Shown one piece after another: positions 7,585-18,106 of a DNA stretch of 64,000 nt. The DNA is taken from contig NZ_JAKCNS010000009.1 in NCBI RefSeq assembly GCF_021440345.1, positions 24,154 through 88,153 of the forward strand. Reading direction: 5' to 3'. The position numbers and the translations under genes were made by a program. A model generated the notes under the pieces. That model ran no database searches and had not been told where the DNA came from. It saw only the letters and a program-made list of their open reading frames with translations. The stretch comes from Kluyvera intermedia. Its GTDB lineage: Bacteria; Pseudomonadota; Gammaproteobacteria; Enterobacterales; Enterobacteriaceae. Within the stretch, counting starts at the first letter, position 1; each line of letters starts with the position of its first letter.

Positions 7585-7609
7585 AAAAAACCCTGCCGAA
7601 GCAGGGTTT
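7585..7609 (-). terminator. ssb terminator
   Basis: AAACCCTGC-cgaa-GCAGGGTTT (7588-7609) is followed on the minus strand by a T-run and lies about 30 bases after the ssb stop. Confidence 0.92.
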
Positions 7610-7637
7610 CATATTCCAGGTTAGCGAAGCGCTAATC

Positions 7638-8168
7638 TTAGAATGGGATGTCGTCGTCGAAGTCCATTGGCGGTTCGTTAGACGGTGCCGGAGCGGACTG
7701 CTGCTGCGGACGGGACTGCGCGCCGCCGCTGAACTGGTTGCCGCCCTGTGGCTGCTGAGGCTGACCCCAACCGCCCTGCTGCTGCTGGCCGCCACCTGCT
7801 GGTGCTGCGCCGCCGCCCTGACGGCCACCGAGCATCTGCATGGTGCCGCCGACGTTAACCACCACTTCAGTAGTGTATTTTTCTGCGCCGGCCTGATCGG
7901 TCCATTTGCGAGTACGCAGCTGGCCTTCAATATAAACCTGAGAGCCTTTACGCAGGTATTCACCCGCAACTTCCGCCAGCTTGCCAAACAGCACAACGCG
8001 GTGCCATTCGGTCTGCTCTTTCATTTCACCGGTCGCTTTATCACGCCAGGATTCGGAAGTAGCCAGCGTAATGTTGGCAACTGCGCCACCATTCGGCATG
8101 TAGCGCACTTCCGGGTCCTGGCCCAGGTTACCGACGAGAATCACCTTGTTTACGCCTCTGCTGGCCAT
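7638..8168 (-). CDS. ssb: Single-stranded DNA-binding protein SSB
   Basis: This 176-residue protein has an N-terminal OB fold (about residues 1-112, with [16 protein letters not shown] and [10 protein letters not shown]), a long Gly/Gln/Pro-rich linker, and the acidic tip MDFDDDIPF. The tip recruits RecQ, PriA, exonuclease I, Pol III chi and other partners. SSB tetramers coat single-stranded DNA in replication, repair and recombination. It is divergent from uvrA with a LexA box in the shared region, as in E. coli. Confidence 0.99.
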   Translation of the reverse strand: MASRGVNKVILVGNLGQDPEVRYMPNGGAVANITLATSESWRDKATGEMKEQTEWHRVVLFGKLAEVAGEYLRKGSQVYIEGQLRTRKWTDQAGAEKYTTEVVVNVGGTMQMLGGRQGGGAAPAGGGQQQQGGWGQPQQPQGGNQFSGGAQSRPQQQSAPAPSNEPPMDFDDDIPF

Positions 8169-8318
8169 GTTTGTCTCTCCTGAAAATGTATCTTGATTAA
8201 GTGTAAACGCGCCAGTGTATCATTTCCAGACCGTATTTTAATAGCCGCGATGCATATTCCAGTAAACATCTCGTCACTCTACAATTTTTCATCGACCACC
8301 CGAATCGGCATTCTAATA

Positions 8319-8334
8319 CTGTATATTCATTCAG
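8319..8334. promoter_or_regulatory. LexA box between ssb and uvrA
   Basis: CTGTATATTCATTCAG fits the SOS consensus CTG-N10-CAG. It lies 87-102 bases upstream of uvrA in the divergent ssb/uvrA region (8169-8420). In E. coli the equivalent site represses uvrA and one ssb promoter until LexA is cleaved. Confidence 0.95.
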
Positions 8335-8420
8335 GTTAAGTTGTGTCATAATTAGCCGTTTCTGCCGTTTGTCCTTCGAACAAACCAGGCAATCCGTGTA
8401 TCTTCTACCGGGAAAGGTGA

Positions 8421-11246
8421 ATGGATAAGATCGAAGTTCGGGGCGCCCGCACCCATAATCTCAAAAACATCAACCTCGTCATCCCTCGCGACAAACTGAT
8501 TGTCGTGACCGGGCTGTCTGGGTCTGGTAAATCTTCATTGGCTTTCGACACCCTCTACGCCGAGGGGCAGCGTCGCTATGTGGAATCGCTTTCTGCCTAT
8601 GCGCGTCAGTTCCTGTCGCTGATGGAAAAGCCGGACGTCGATCATATTGAAGGGCTGTCGCCGGCTATCTCCATTGAGCAGAAGTCGACCTCGCACAACC
8701 CGCGTTCTACCGTCGGTACCATCACCGAAATCCACGACTATTTGCGTCTGCTGTACGCTCGCGTCGGTGAACCGCGCTGTCCGGATCACGACGTGCCGCT
8801 GGCGGCGCAAACCGTCAGCCAGATGGTCGATAACGTGCTGTCGCAGCCGGAAGGCAAGCGCCTGATGCTGCTGGCACCTATCATCAAAGAGCGTAAGGGC
8901 GAGCACACCAAAACGCTGGAAAACCTGGCAAGCCAGGGCTATATCCGCGCACGCATTGATGGCGAAGTCTGCGATCTGTCCGATCCGCCGAAGCTGGAAC
9001 TGCAAAAGAAACACACCATTGAAGTGGTTATCGACCGCTTCAAAGTGCGCGATGATTTGTCACAGCGCCTGGCGGAATCGTTTGAAACCGCGCTGGACCT
9101 CTCCGGCGGCACGGCGGTAGTCTCCGACATGGACGACCCGAAAGCGGAAGAACTGCTATTCTCCGCCAACTTCGCCTGCCCAATCTGCGGCTACAGCATG
9201 CGCGAGCTCGAACCGCGCCTGTTCTCGTTCAACAACCCGGCCGGCGCCTGCCCAACCTGTGACGGCCTGGGCGTACAGCAGTATTTCGACCCCGACCGCG
9301 TTATCCAGAATCCAGAGCTGTCGCTTGCCGGTGGCGCGATTCGCGGCTGGGATCGCCGTAACTTCTATTATTTCCAGATGCTGAAATCGCTGGCGGAACA
9401 CTACCAGTTTGATGTGGAAGCGCCATGGGACAGCCTGGGCGCGGTCGCACAAAAGGCCATTCTGTACGGTTCAGGCAAAGAGTCGATTGAATTCAAATAC
9501 ATCAACGACCGTGGCGACACCTCCGTGCGCCGCCATCCGTTCGAAGGCGTGCTGCATAACATGGAGCGCCGCTATAAAGAGACGGAATCGAGCGCGGTCC
9601 GCGAAGAGCTGGCGAAATTCATCAGCAACCGCTCCTGCACCAGCTGTGACGGGACGCGTCTGCGCCGCGAAGCGCGCCACGTGTATGTAGAAAACACACC
9701 GCTGCCTACCATCTCCGACATGAGCATCGGCCACGCGCTGGACTTTTTCACCAACCTGAAGCTGGCCGGTCAACGGGCTAAAATTGCCGAAAAAGTGCTG
9801 AAAGAGATTGGCGATCGCCTGAAGTTCCTGGTGAACGTCGGCCTGAACTACCTGACCCTTTCCCGCTCCGCAGAAACCCTGTCCGGCGGTGAAGCGCAGC
9901 GTATTCGTCTGGCTAGCCAAATTGGCGCCGGGCTGGTAGGCGTGATGTACGTGCTGGATGAACCGTCCATCGGCCTGCACCAGCGCGATAACGAACGTTT
10001 GCTGGGAACGCTGGTTCACCTGCGTAACCTCGGTAATACGGTGATTGTGGTCGAACACGACGAAGACGCCATTCGCGCCGCCGACCACGTTATCGATATC
10101 GGTCCGGGCGCGGGCGTGCACGGTGGCCAGGTGGTTGCCGAAGGGACGCTGGACGACATCATGGCGGTGCCAGAGTCGTTAACCGGGCAGTTCATGAGCG
10201 GCAAACGCAAAATTGAAGTGCCAAAAAACCGCGTTCCGGCCGATCCGGAAAAAGTCCTTAAGCTGACCGGCGCCTCGGGTAACAACCTGAAAGACGTGAC
10301 CCTTACGCTGCCTGTCGGTCTGTTTACCTGCATCACCGGCGTTTCCGGCTCAGGTAAATCAACGCTGATTAACGACACGCTGTTCCCGATTGCGCAGACC
10401 CAGTTGAACGGCGCAACCATTGCCGAACCGGCGCCGTATCGCGACGTTCAGGGGCTGGAACATTTCGATAAAGTTATTGATATCGACCAGAGTCCAATCG
10501 GCCGTACGCCACGCTCTAACCCAGCGACCTACACCGGCGTCTTTACACCGGTGCGCGAGCTGTTTGCCGGCGTGCCTGAGTCACGTTCGCGCGGCTACAC
10601 GCCGGGACGCTTTAGCTTTAACGTCCGCGGCGGGCGCTGTGAAGCCTGTCAGGGCGATGGGGTTATCAAAGTTGAAATGCACTTCCTGCCGGATATCTAC
10701 GTGCCGTGCGACCAGTGCAAAGGCAAACGCTATAACCGCGAAACGCTGGAGATTAAGTACAAAGGCAAAACTATCCACGAAGTGCTGGATATGACCATTG
10801 AAGAAGCCCGTGAGTTCTTCGATGCGGTGCCAGCGCTGGCGCGTAAGCTGCAAACCCTGATGGACGTGGGTCTGACCTACATCCGTCTTGGTCAGTCGGC
10901 GACTACGCTGTCCGGCGGCGAAGCACAGCGCGTGAAGCTGGCACGCGAGCTGTCAAAACGCGGTACCGGCCAAACGCTGTACATTCTGGATGAGCCGACC
11001 ACTGGTCTGCACTTTGCCGATATCCAACAGCTGCTGGAAGTCCTGCATCAGCTTCGGGATCAGGGCAATACCATCGTGGTGATTGAGCACAACCTGGACG
11101 TCATTAAGACGGCCGACTGGATTGTCGACCTCGGCCCAGAGGGCGGTAGCGGCGGCGGTGAAATCCTCGTTTCCGGCACCCCGGAAACGGTGGCTAACTG
11201 CGAAGCATCGCACACCGCGCGCTTCCTGAAGCCGCTGCTGTCGTAA
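8421..11246 (+). CDS. uvrA: Excinuclease ABC subunit UvrA
   Basis: This 941-residue, tandem ABC-ATPase is the damage-recognition subunit of nucleotide excision repair, working as UvrA2 with UvrB. Walker A of the first module is GLSGSGKSS (31-39) and that of the second is GVSGSGKST. Two LSGGEAQR signatures are present, and the zinc modules include CPICG/CPTCDG and [16 protein letters not shown]. The ATG at 8421 follows GGAAAGGTGA. Its stop codon abuts the stop of the convergent yjbR with no spacer. Confidence 0.99.
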   Translation: MDKIEVRGARTHNLKNINLVIPRDKLIVVTGLSGSGKSSLAFDTLYAEGQRRYVESLSAYARQFLSLMEKPDVDHIEGLSPAISIEQKSTSHNPRSTVGTITEIHDYLRLLYARVGEPRCPDHDVPLAAQTVSQMVDNVLSQPEGKRLMLLAPIIKERKGEHTKTLENLASQGYIRARIDGEVCDLSDPPKLELQKKHTIEVVIDRFKVRDDLSQRLAESFETALDLSGGTAVVSDMDDPKAEELLFSANFACPICGYSMRELEPRLFSFNNPAGACPTCDGLGVQQYFDPDRVIQNPELSLAGGAIRGWDRRNFYYFQMLKSLAEHYQFDVEAPWDSLGAVAQKAILYGSGKESIEFKYINDRGDTSVRRHPFEGVLHNMERRYKETESSAVREELAKFISNRSCTSCDGTRLRREARHVYVENTPLPTISDMSIGHALDFFTNLKLAGQRAKIAEKVLKEIGDRLKFLVNVGLNYLTLSRSAETLSGGEAQRIRLASQIGAGLVGVMYVLDEPSIGLHQRDNERLLGTLVHLRNLGNTVIVVEHDEDAIRAADHVIDIGPGAGVHGGQVVAEGTLDDIMAVPESLTGQFMSGKRKIEVPKNRVPADPEKVLKLTGASGNNLKDVTLTLPVGLFTCITGVSGSGKSTLINDTLFPIAQTQLNGATIAEPAPYRDVQGLEHFDKVIDIDQSPIGRTPRSNPATYTGVFTPVRELFAGVPESRSRGYTPGRFSFNVRGGRCEACQGDGVIKVEMHFLPDIYVPCDQCKGKRYNRETLEIKYKGKTIHEVLDMTIEEAREFFDAVPALARKLQTLMDVGLTYIRLGQSATTLSGGEAQRVKLARELSKRGTGQTLYILDEPTTGLHFADIQQLLEVLHQLRDQGNTIVVIEHNLDVIKTADWIVDLGPEGGSGGGEILVSGTPETVANCEASHTARFLKPLLS

Positions 11247-11600
11247 TTACGAGTACATCTGCTGTCGGAGCGTTTCCGGCAGCAGTTCTACCGCCAGCTT
11301 ATACGAAGCATCAACCAGATAGTAAATCTGTGAATTAGGCAGCGAACCGTCGAGATAAACCGTACTCCAGTGCGCTTTATTAAGATGGCGGCTGGGACGT
11401 ACATCGCTATGCTGCTGACGCAGCAGGTCTGCCAGTTCGGGGCTGGTTTTCAGCGACACCGCCGGGCGGTCTTCCACATCCTTTACCATCGCGAAAAGCA
11501 CATCGGCCACTTTAATCTGAGTTGCCTTCCAGTCGCTGTGCACGCTCTGTTCCGCGCCACGCTTAGCCATGCAGTACAGCAGAAGATCCGAGCTGGTCAT
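11247..11600 (-). CDS. yjbR: MmcQ/YjbR family protein
   Basis: This 117-residue protein of the MmcQ/YjbR double-wing fold shows the conserved core LRQQHSDVRPSRHLNKAHW and ends in a helix with VDASYKLAVELLP. The structural family is DNA-binding-like (CyaY-like fold), but the biological role is unknown. The start at 11600 has AAAGGAG 8 bases upstream and matches the E. coli N-terminus. In E. coli yjbQ lies between yjbR and aphA; here it is absent. Confidence 0.9.
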   Translation of the reverse strand: MTSSDLLLYCMAKRGAEQSVHSDWKATQIKVADVLFAMVKDVEDRPAVSLKTSPELADLLRQQHSDVRPSRHLNKAHWSTVYLDGSLPNSQIYYLVDASYKLAVELLPETLRQQMYS

Positions 11601-11730
11601 CGTTATACTCCTTTGTGTTACCGCCATCTGTGCAAAAAATCATCACCTTCAGTGTGCAACAAGACGCCGAAAGGTTAAACCTTCCGACGCATTATTTTGC
11701 CTAAAAAAGCATCATTTTTTGGTAGGGCGC

Positions 11731-12444
11731 TCAGTACTCGGAGTTAACGATCACTTCTTCATTGAAAGCGCCAGCCTGCGGCAGCGGTCGGTAAGTAGAG
11801 TTGGAGGCGCGCAGCACGCGGATCCCTCGGGCACCGGCTTCACGCGCGGCGGTGATGTCGTTGTCTGAATCACCATAAAACACCCGAATATTCTTCTCTT
11901 TTAGCCACTGCGTTTTGCTGTTCTGCCCCGGATGGTCGCCGGCAAAAATCACCGGATTCATGCTCGCAGCCGGGATCAGGAAATCATCCTGCAGCGTTTT
12001 GGAGACGGTTTCGGTTTTGGTCGGGCTACGTCCGGTGACAAAGTAGATGCTGTCGCCGCGCTTCACGTGCATCGCAATCAGTGAACGCGCGACCTCTTTA
12101 GGAATGCTGAACGCATCCCAGCCGTTGTTCATCTTTTCCCAAAACTCAGGGTTCTTCAGATAGTCCTGGCTGTCCGGTGAATAGGTTCTTTGCCCGCGCC
12201 AAAAGCCAGGACTGGAGAACAGCACGGTATCGTCGATATCAAAACCGACGGCCATCGGCGGATGACCAAGCAGACTATTTTCAATCTGTGCCACAGAAAC
12301 CCAGTGGATAGGCGCTTGCTCAGCAAGTTTCGCGATATCGGTCCCTGGGTATAGTGGAGAGGGTGACGACGCATGGGCCGTCACCGAAGCATTCAGTGCA
12401 AATAACAAGCAGACGGCACTGAGAGCCTGCGTAATCTTGCGCAT
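11731..12444 (-). CDS. aphA: Class B acid phosphatase AphA
   Basis: This 237-residue secreted, Mg-dependent HAD-superfamily phosphatase hydrolyses nucleotides and other phosphomonoesters in the periplasm. A signal peptide precedes about residue 25 (TAHASS). The DDDD-family nucleophile motif is [14 protein letters not shown] (Asp69, Asp71). [10 protein letters not shown] and the late [18 protein letters not shown] motif supply the other HAD residues. It has its own upstream region with a perfect inverted repeat at 12489-12506. Length equals the family norm. Confidence 0.96.
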   Translation of the reverse strand: MRKITQALSAVCLLFALNASVTAHASSPSPLYPGTDIAKLAEQAPIHWVSVAQIENSLLGHPPMAVGFDIDDTVLFSSPGFWRGQRTYSPDSQDYLKNPEFWEKMNNGWDAFSIPKEVARSLIAMHVKRGDSIYFVTGRSPTKTETVSKTLQDDFLIPAASMNPVIFAGDHPGQNSKTQWLKEKNIRVFYGDSDNDITAAREAGARGIRVLRASNSTYRPLPQAGAFNEEVIVNSEY

Positions 12445-12488
12445 GTTTTCCCTTAATTCGTCGATTCGTTATTGTTTTAGAGTCAGTC

Positions 12489-12506
12489 GTGCTTTAAACA
12501 AAGCAC
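12489..12506. promoter_or_regulatory. Perfect inverted repeat upstream of aphA
   Basis: GTGCTTT-AAAC-AAAGCAC is a perfect 7+7 palindrome centred about 53 bases upstream of the aphA start, a position fitting an operator or a leader hairpin. No known regulator is assigned. Confidence 0.35.
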
Positions 12507-12593
12507 TGCGACCTTACCGTCTGAGGTCGACGAAAGGAAGGAATATCTAAGAATAATCCCAGAAAAAGTAAGGAGATCACGTTTTGATTTCGG

Positions 12594-12633
12594 GAAAACA
12601 CTCTGGCTCAGCGCTTACCTTAGAGCCAGAGTG
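12594..12633 (-). terminator. tyrB terminator
   Basis: CACTCTGGCTC (12599-12609) and GAGCCAGAGTG (12623-12633) make an 11-bp perfect stem. On the minus strand it is followed by TTTTCCC. It begins 10 bases after the tyrB stop. Confidence 0.88.
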
Positions 12634-12642
12634 AGCACATAC

Positions 12643-13836
12643 TTACATCACAGCAGCAAAGGCTTTGGCAACCCGCTGAACGTTCCGGCTGTTGAGCCCT
12701 GCCACGCACATACGACCGCTGGCGATCAGGTAAACGCCGAACTCGTCGCGCAGTCTATCAACCTGTTGCGCGCTCAGGCCGGTGTAGCTAAACATCCCGC
12801 GCTGCTTGAGCAGATAGTCGAAATTACCGTTCGGCATCTCTTCTTTCAGCACGTTGACCAGCGCCTGACGCATTTCCAGAATACGCGTACGCATCCCTTC
12901 CACTTCCGCCAGCCAGTTGGCTTTCAGCTCCGCGTCGCCCAGCACCGCTGCCACTACCTGCGCCCCAAAGTTCGGCGGGCTGGAATAGTTACGGCGCACC
13001 GTCGCTTTCAGCTGGCCCAGCACGCGCAGCGCGGTTTCGTTATCTTCACAGATAATCGACAGACCGCCGACGCGCTCGCCGTACAGCGAGAAGATTTTGG
13101 AGAACGAGTTGCTGACCAGTGCAGGCAGCCCGGCCGCGGCAATCGCGCGGATCGCGTAGGCGTCCTCATCCATACCCGCGCCAAAACCTTGATAAGCGAT
13201 ATCGAGGAATGGAATCAGCTCACGGGCCTTGAGCACCTCAACCACCGCGTCCCACTGCGCAGGCGTGAGATCGGCACCGGTTGGGTTATGGCAGCACGGA
13301 TGCAGCAACACGATGCTGCGTGCAGGCAGCGTGTTGAGTTTTTCCAGCAGCGCATCCACGCGCACGCCGTTGGTTTCGCTGTCAAACCACGGGTAGGTAC
13401 CGACGGTAAAGCCCGCACCTTCAAAAATCGCGATATGGTTTTCCCAGGTCGGGTCGCTGACCCACACACCGGAGTCCGGGAAGTAGCGCTTGAGGAAATC
13501 CGCGCCAACCTTCAGCGCGCCGGAGCCGCCGAGGGTTTGAATGGTCGCCACGCGCTGTTGCTGGAGAACCGGGTTGTCCGCGCCAAACAGCAGCGGCGCC
13601 ACGGTGTGACGGTAGCTGTTAAGCCCTTCCATCGGCAGATACAACGACGCGCCGTGCGGCTGCGCGTTCAGACGCGCTTCGGCTTTCGCCACCGCCTGCA
13701 GCTGCGGAATGATGCCGTCTTCGTTGTAGTACAGGCCGATGCTGAGGTTAACTTTGTCGCTGCGCGGATCTTCTTTGAAGCGTTCCATTAACGAAAGAAT
13801 GGGGTCGCCCGCATAGGCGTCAACTTTTTGAAACAC
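12643..13836 (-). CDS. tyrB: Aromatic-amino-acid aminotransferase TyrB
   Basis: This 397-residue fold-type I PLP enzyme catalyses the last step of tyrosine and phenylalanine synthesis and can also act on leucine and aspartate. The pyridoxal lysine is in [33 protein letters not shown] and the C-terminal RMCVAGLN are typical of the aspartate/aromatic aminotransferase family. The start codon is GTG ([12 protein letters not shown]), as in E. coli, with GGAG upstream. I did not find a clear pair of TyrR boxes. Confidence 0.97.
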   Translation of the reverse strand: MFQKVDAYAGDPILSLMERFKEDPRSDKVNLSIGLYYNEDGIIPQLQAVAKAEARLNAQPHGASLYLPMEGLNSYRHTVAPLLFGADNPVLQQQRVATIQTLGGSGALKVGADFLKRYFPDSGVWVSDPTWENHIAIFEGAGFTVGTYPWFDSETNGVRVDALLEKLNTLPARSIVLLHPCCHNPTGADLTPAQWDAVVEVLKARELIPFLDIAYQGFGAGMDEDAYAIRAIAAAGLPALVSNSFSKIFSLYGERVGGLSIICEDNETALRVLGQLKATVRRNYSSPPNFGAQVVAAVLGDAELKANWLAEVEGMRTRILEMRQALVNVLKEEMPNGNFDYLLKQRGMFSYTGLSAQQVDRLRDEFGVYLIASGRMCVAGLNSRNVQRVAKAFAAVM

Positions 13837-13922
13837 GCGATGGTTCTCCAGGTTTACAGAAAGGCAGGAAATAACACAATAAACCGGATGCAGTGGAAGG
13901 TCGAGAGGTAGTTGCGGGTTTT

Positions 13923-13949
13923 GCCCGGCATCGCATAACGACGCCGGGC
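13923..13949. repeat. Inverted repeat between tyrB and alr
   Basis: GCCCGGC (13923-13929) and GCCGGGC (13943-13949) form a 7-bp stem shortly after the alr stop. There is no T-run, so it is more like a REP-type palindrome than a terminator. Confidence 0.5.
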
Positions 13950-13965
13950 GGTGTGGCGTTAACGC

Positions 13966-15045
13966 TTAATCAATATACTTCATCGCCACGCGCGACGTCA
14001 GCCGCGTAATAAGTTCGTAAGCACTTACTTTCGTGATTTCAGCGATGCGTTCAACCGGCAGTCCCTGACCCCACATAATGACCGTATCACCGGTTTTGTC
14101 TTCCGCTTCTGGCCCTAAGTCGACGCAAATCATATCCATCGCCACGCGGCCAACAATCGGCACTTCACGACCGTTCACCAGCACCGGCGTTCCGGATGGT
14201 GCGGCGCGAGGATAACCATCGCCATAACCCATCGCCACCACGCCCAGGCGGGTGTCACGCTCGCTGATCCAGGTACCGCCGTAGCCAACCGCTTCACCGG
14301 CTTTGTGCTCGCGTACCGCAATCAGGCTGGAAGTCAGCGACATCACCGGCTGCATGCCAAAATCCGGGCCCCACGGCTTTTGCTCAAGCGGCGATACGCC
14401 GTAGAGAATAATGCCCGGGCGCGCCCAGTCGAAATGCGATTGTGGCCACAGCAGAATACCGCCGGAAGCCGCAATGGAGCGCAGCCCCGGTTTGCCGGCG
14501 GTAAAGGTGTTGAAGATATCCAGCTGGCGTTCCGTGGCCCCACAATCCGGCTCGTCGGCACGGGCAAAGTGACTGACAATATTCACCGGCTGGCGGACGT
14601 TTTTGCACTGGCTCAGGCGCTGATAAAAAGCTTCGGCTTCTTCCGGGCGAACGCCCAGGCGATGCATGCCGGTATCGAGCTTCATCCACACGGTGACCGG
14701 CTCACTGATTTCGGCGGCTTCCAGCGCTTCAAGCTGCTCTACGTTGTGCACTGCGGTATGCAGCTGCTGCATCGAGATGGTCGGCAGGTCAGTGGCGTTG
14801 AAGAAGCCTTCCAGCAGCAGGATCGGCTGGGTGATACCGCCGTCGCGCAGACGCAGCGCCTCTTCAAGGCGGGCAACGCCAAAAGCATCGGCGTCGGGGA
14901 GCGTTCGCGCGGTCTCGAGGAGGCCGTGTCCGTAAGCGTTCGCTTTCACCACCGCAACCAGCTTGCTGGCAGGTGCCAGTTCACGCAGACGTTGCAGGTT
15001 GTGTCGCAGAGCGCGGCGGTTAATGACTACAGTTGCCGCTTGCAT
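13966..15045 (-). CDS. alr: Alanine racemase, biosynthetic (Alr)
   Basis: This 359-residue PLP-dependent racemase makes D-alanine for peptidoglycan. The N-terminal TIM barrel carries the PLP lysine Lys34 in [10 protein letters not shown], and the catalytic tyrosine lies in [11 protein letters not shown] in the C-terminal beta domain. [11 protein letters not shown] is also conserved. It follows dnaB by 47 bases on the same strand, as in E. coli, so the two may be co-transcribed. Confidence 0.97.
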   Translation of the reverse strand: MQAATVVINRRALRHNLQRLRELAPASKLVAVVKANAYGHGLLETARTLPDADAFGVARLEEALRLRDGGITQPILLLEGFFNATDLPTISMQQLHTAVHNVEQLEALEAAEISEPVTVWMKLDTGMHRLGVRPEEAEAFYQRLSQCKNVRQPVNIVSHFARADEPDCGATERQLDIFNTFTAGKPGLRSIAASGGILLWPQSHFDWARPGIILYGVSPLEQKPWGPDFGMQPVMSLTSSLIAVREHKAGEAVGYGGTWISERDTRLGVVAMGYGDGYPRAAPSGTPVLVNGREVPIVGRVAMDMICVDLGPEAEDKTGDTVIMWGQGLPVERIAEITKVSAYELITRLTSRVAMKYID

Positions 15046-15092
15046 TTGTGTTCCTTGATAAGTGTTTGCTTGAATGACCTGATTTAGTGTTG

Positions 15093-16508
15093 TTATTCGT
15101 CGTCGTACTGCGGGCCAGCGTAGTTATCGAAACGCGACCACTGACCGTTAAAGGTCAGGCGTACCGTACCGATTGGGCCGTTACGCTGTTTACCGATAAT
15201 AATCTCGGCGATGCCTTTTAAGTCACTGTTTTCGTGATAAACCTCATCACGATAAATGAACATGATTAAGTCGGCATCCTGCTCGATGGAGCCGGATTCA
15301 CGCAGGTCGGAGTTGACCGGGCGTTTATCCGCGCGTTGTTCCAGGGAGCGGTTAAGCTGCGACAGCGCCACCACCGGCACATGTAACTCTTTGGCTAACG
15401 CCTTGAGAGAGCGGGAAATTTCCGCAATTTCCAGCGTACGGTTATCGGAAAGCGACGGCACCCGCATCAGCTGGAGGTAGTCGATCATGATAAGACCAAT
15501 ACCGCCGTGCTCACGGGCGATACGACGCGCGCGCGAACGCACTTCCGTCGGCGTCAGGCCGGAGGAGTCATCAATGTAGATATTCCGTTTTTCCAGCAGG
15601 ATCCCCATGGTGCCGGAGATACGCGCCCAATCCTCATCGTCAAGCTGGCCGGTACGAATACGGGTCTGGTCAACGCGCGACAGCGACGCCAGGGAACGCA
15701 TCATAATCTGCTCTGATGGCATCTCGAGACTGAAGATCAGTACCGGCTTATCCTGCAACATCGCCGCGTTTTCGACGAGGTTCATCGCAAATGTCGTTTT
15801 ACCCATCGATGGACGAGCGGCAACGATAATCAAGTCCGACGGCTGTAAACCTGCGGTCTTTTTATTGAGGTCATCGTAGCCGGTATTCACCCCGGTGACG
15901 CCGTCGTGCGGCTGCTGGAAAAGCTGCTCAATACGCGCCACGGTGGCGTCGAGCACTTCGGTGATGTTTCGCGGGCCTTCGTCTTTGTTAGCGCGGCTTT
16001 CGGCGATTTTAAATACCCGGGACTCAGCCAAATCCAACAGGTCTTCGCTGGTACGCCCCTGCGGGTCGAAACCGGCTTCGGCGATTTCATTGGCGACCGC
16101 AATCATCTCGCGAACAACGGCACGTTCGCGGACGATATCGGCGTAAGCGCTAATGTTCGCCGCACTTGGCGTATTTTTTGATAGCTCGGCCAGATAGGCA
16201 AAACCACCGACGCTGTCCAGTTGGCCCTGTCGCTCCAGCGATTCCGCGAGCGTTATCAGGTCAATCGGGCTACCGCCTTCCTGCAGGCGACCCATCTCCG
16301 TGAAGATGTGGCGGTGCGGACGCGTATAGAAATCATCGGAGACCACGCGCTCGGCGACATCGTCCCAGCGCTCGTTATCCAACATTAAACCGCCCAACAC
16401 CGATTGTTCCGCTTCAATCGAGTGCGGCGGTACTTTCAGACCTGCCACCTGAAAATCGCGTTCGCGAGCTTCGGTTTGAGGTTTGTTGAAGGGTTTATTT
16501 GCTGCCAT
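15093..16508 (-). CDS. dnaB: Replicative DNA helicase DnaB
   Basis: This 471-residue hexameric 5-to-3 helicase drives the replication fork and binds DnaG, DnaC and the tau subunit. The N-terminal helical domain (about 25-130) is followed by a linker helix and the RecA-like motor with Walker [10 protein letters not shown] (231-239). Later motifs [11 protein letters not shown] and [19 protein letters not shown] are the DnaB-type ATPase motifs. No intein is present. It is divergent from qorA over a 63-bp gap. Confidence 0.99.
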   Translation of the reverse strand: MAANKPFNKPQTEARERDFQVAGLKVPPHSIEAEQSVLGGLMLDNERWDDVAERVVSDDFYTRPHRHIFTEMGRLQEGGSPIDLITLAESLERQGQLDSVGGFAYLAELSKNTPSAANISAYADIVRERAVVREMIAVANEIAEAGFDPQGRTSEDLLDLAESRVFKIAESRANKDEGPRNITEVLDATVARIEQLFQQPHDGVTGVNTGYDDLNKKTAGLQPSDLIIVAARPSMGKTTFAMNLVENAAMLQDKPVLIFSLEMPSEQIMMRSLASLSRVDQTRIRTGQLDDEDWARISGTMGILLEKRNIYIDDSSGLTPTEVRSRARRIAREHGGIGLIMIDYLQLMRVPSLSDNRTLEIAEISRSLKALAKELHVPVVALSQLNRSLEQRADKRPVNSDLRESGSIEQDADLIMFIYRDEVYHENSDLKGIAEIIIGKQRNGPIGTVRLTFNGQWSRFDNYAGPQYDDE

Positions 16509-16571
16509 AGTGAATGGTATTACCGAGATAAAGAGTGGGTCGAAAGATTACCACATTGTTCTGGAGGAAGC

Positions 16572-17555
16572 ATGGCAACCCGTATTGAATTTAGCAAACA
16601 TGGCGGCCCCGAAGTGCTCAACGCCGTCGAATTCACCCCCAACGCCCCTGCGGAAAATGAAGTGCAGGTGGAAAACAAAGCTATCGGCATTAACTATATC
16701 GATACCTATATTCGCAGCGGCCTTTACCCGCCGCCGTCGATGCCAAGCGGTTTGGGCACAGAAGCTGCGGGCGTAGTCAGCCAGGTAGGCGGCAACGTTA
16801 AGCATATCAAGGCGGGCGATCGCGTGGTCTACGCGCAGTCAGGGCTTGGCGCCTACAGTTCGGTGCATAACGTCGCGGCGGATAAAGTCGCCCTGCTCCC
16901 GGCGGCCATTTCTTACGAACAGGCCGCGGCCTCGTTCCTCAAAGGTCTAACAGTCTTTTATCTGCTGCGCAAAACCTATGAAATCAAACCCGGCGAACCG
17001 TTCCTGTTCCATGCGGCCGCAGGCGGCGTCGGTCTGATTGCCTGCCAGTGGGCCAAGGCACTAGGTGCGAAGCTGATTGGTACCGTGGGTAGCGCAGAAA
17101 AAGCGCAGCGTGCGCTACAGGCCGGTGCCTGGCAGGTGATTAACTACCGTGATGAAAATATTGCCGAGCGGGTGAAGGCTATCACCGGCGGCAAGAAACT
17201 GCCGGTCGTCTACGATTCGGTCGGGAAAGACACCTGGGAAGCGTCGCTCGACTGCTTGCAGCGCCGTGGCCTGATGGTCAGTTTTGGTAACTCGTCCGGG
17301 CCGGTAACCGGTGTTAACCTCGGCATCCTCAACCAAAAAGGCTCGCTGTTCGTCACCCGCCCTTCTCTCAATGGCTACGTCACGACCTATGACGAACTGA
17401 AAGAAGCCAGCCACGAGCTGTTCTCACTGATTGCCAGCGGGATCATTAAGGTGGATGTCGCAGAGAGCCAGAAGTATCCGTTGAAAGAAGCACGACGCGC
17501 GCATGAGATTCTGGAGAGTCGGGCAACTCAGGGCTCAAGCCTGCTTATCCCGTAG
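16572..17555 (+). CDS. qorA: NADPH quinone oxidoreductase QorA
   Basis: This 327-residue zinc-independent medium-chain dehydrogenase/reductase (zeta-crystallin group) reduces quinones with NADPH. The Rossmann fold shows HAAAGGVGLIACQWAKALGAK near residue 150. The catalytic-zinc cysteines of alcohol dehydrogenases are absent, as expected. The ATG at 16572 has GGAGGAAGC directly upstream; longer in-frame extensions run into the dnaB promoter and are unlikely. A strong terminator follows. Confidence 0.95.
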   Translation: MATRIEFSKHGGPEVLNAVEFTPNAPAENEVQVENKAIGINYIDTYIRSGLYPPPSMPSGLGTEAAGVVSQVGGNVKHIKAGDRVVYAQSGLGAYSSVHNVAADKVALLPAAISYEQAAASFLKGLTVFYLLRKTYEIKPGEPFLFHAAAGGVGLIACQWAKALGAKLIGTVGSAEKAQRALQAGAWQVINYRDENIAERVKAITGGKKLPVVYDSVGKDTWEASLDCLQRRGLMVSFGNSSGPVTGVNLGILNQKGSLFVTRPSLNGYVTTYDELKEASHELFSLIASGIIKVDVAESQKYPLKEARRAHEILESRATQGSSLLIP

Positions 17556-17578
17556 AGATTCTGCGGCACAAAAGACTA

Positions 17579-17609
17579 GGGCTTCCCGTAGGAAGCCCTT
17601 TCTTTTTTT
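17579..17609 (+). terminator. qorA terminator
   Basis: GGGCTTCC-cgta-GGAAGCCC (17579-17598) is followed by an 11-base T-rich tract. Confidence 0.95.
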
Positions 17610-17727
17610 AGTTCGGCTGTATGTAGGGTACAGCTCGATGAGTTCGTTAACGCCAGCCATAGTGACAGATTTTTTACGCGAATCCTACGGCGTTTTATGC
17701 AAAACTTTTGAGGTTGTGACGAATCCC

Positions 17728-17967
17728 TCAATACCTCCGGTAGTTGTCGCGCCAGGTCTGTTTTTTCGGTGAATTAATCGCCCGAACGATCCACACCACC
17801 ACCACCGCCAACAGCAGCCACGGTAGAAGTTTTATCATCAGCGCAAACAGCCCGCCGACAAACATCAGCACCGTTGCCACCACCAGTGCAGCGATAATCC
17901 CGAGCAGCGAAATGCCCGTGACCAGCAGCATGACAAAAAATCCAATCACAAATAATAGTTCCAGCAT
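17728..17967 (-). CDS. pspG: Phage shock protein G
   Basis: This 79-residue inner-membrane protein of the phage-shock response is largely hydrophobic, with two or three membrane segments between residues 1 and 60, then a short charged tail. MLELLFVIGFFVML at the start matches E. coli PspG. The ATG at 17967 has GGGAGAG upstream. Transcription is predicted from the sigma-54 promoter at 18008-18023, which places it in the PspF regulon with pspA. Confidence 0.93.
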   Translation of the reverse strand: MLELLFVIGFFVMLLVTGISLLGIIAALVVATVLMFVGGLFALMIKLLPWLLLAVVVVWIVRAINSPKKQTWRDNYRRY

Positions 17968-18007
17968 CGTTGCTCTCCCAGAATGCACACGTATCTGTCA
18001 GAACTAT

Positions 18008-18023
18008 TACAAAAATCGTGCCA
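18008..18023 (-). promoter_or_regulatory. Sigma-54 promoter of pspG
   Basis: On the minus strand the sequence TGGCACGATTTTTGTA fits the -24/-12 consensus TGGCAC-N5-TTGCW with one change in the -12 element. It lies 41-56 bases upstream of the pspG start. E. coli pspG is known to be sigma-54- and PspF-dependent. Confidence 0.85.
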
Positions 18024-18043
18024 GAACTAAATTATTGAATATA

Positions 18044-18076
18044 AACAAAAACGCTCCGCAACACTGTGCGGAGCGT
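18044..18076 (-). terminator. dusA terminator
   Basis: ACGCTCCGC (18051-18059) and GCGGAGCGT (18068-18076) form a 9-bp stem. On the minus strand it is followed by TTTTGTTTAT. It lies 31 bases after the dusA stop and just upstream of the pspG promoter. Confidence 0.92.
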
Positions 18077-18106
18077 GGTGAATTTGACCAGGTTTTAGCG
18101 AAATAA

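Noticed and set aside
12631..13791. A 386-codon open frame antisense to tyrB.
   Set aside because: Shadow of tyrB; it begins inside the tyrB terminator hairpin and has no recognisable domain.
13837..13900. TyrR boxes upstream of tyrB.
   Set aside because: A single TGTAAA is present on the minus strand, but its partner TTTACA at the right distance is not.
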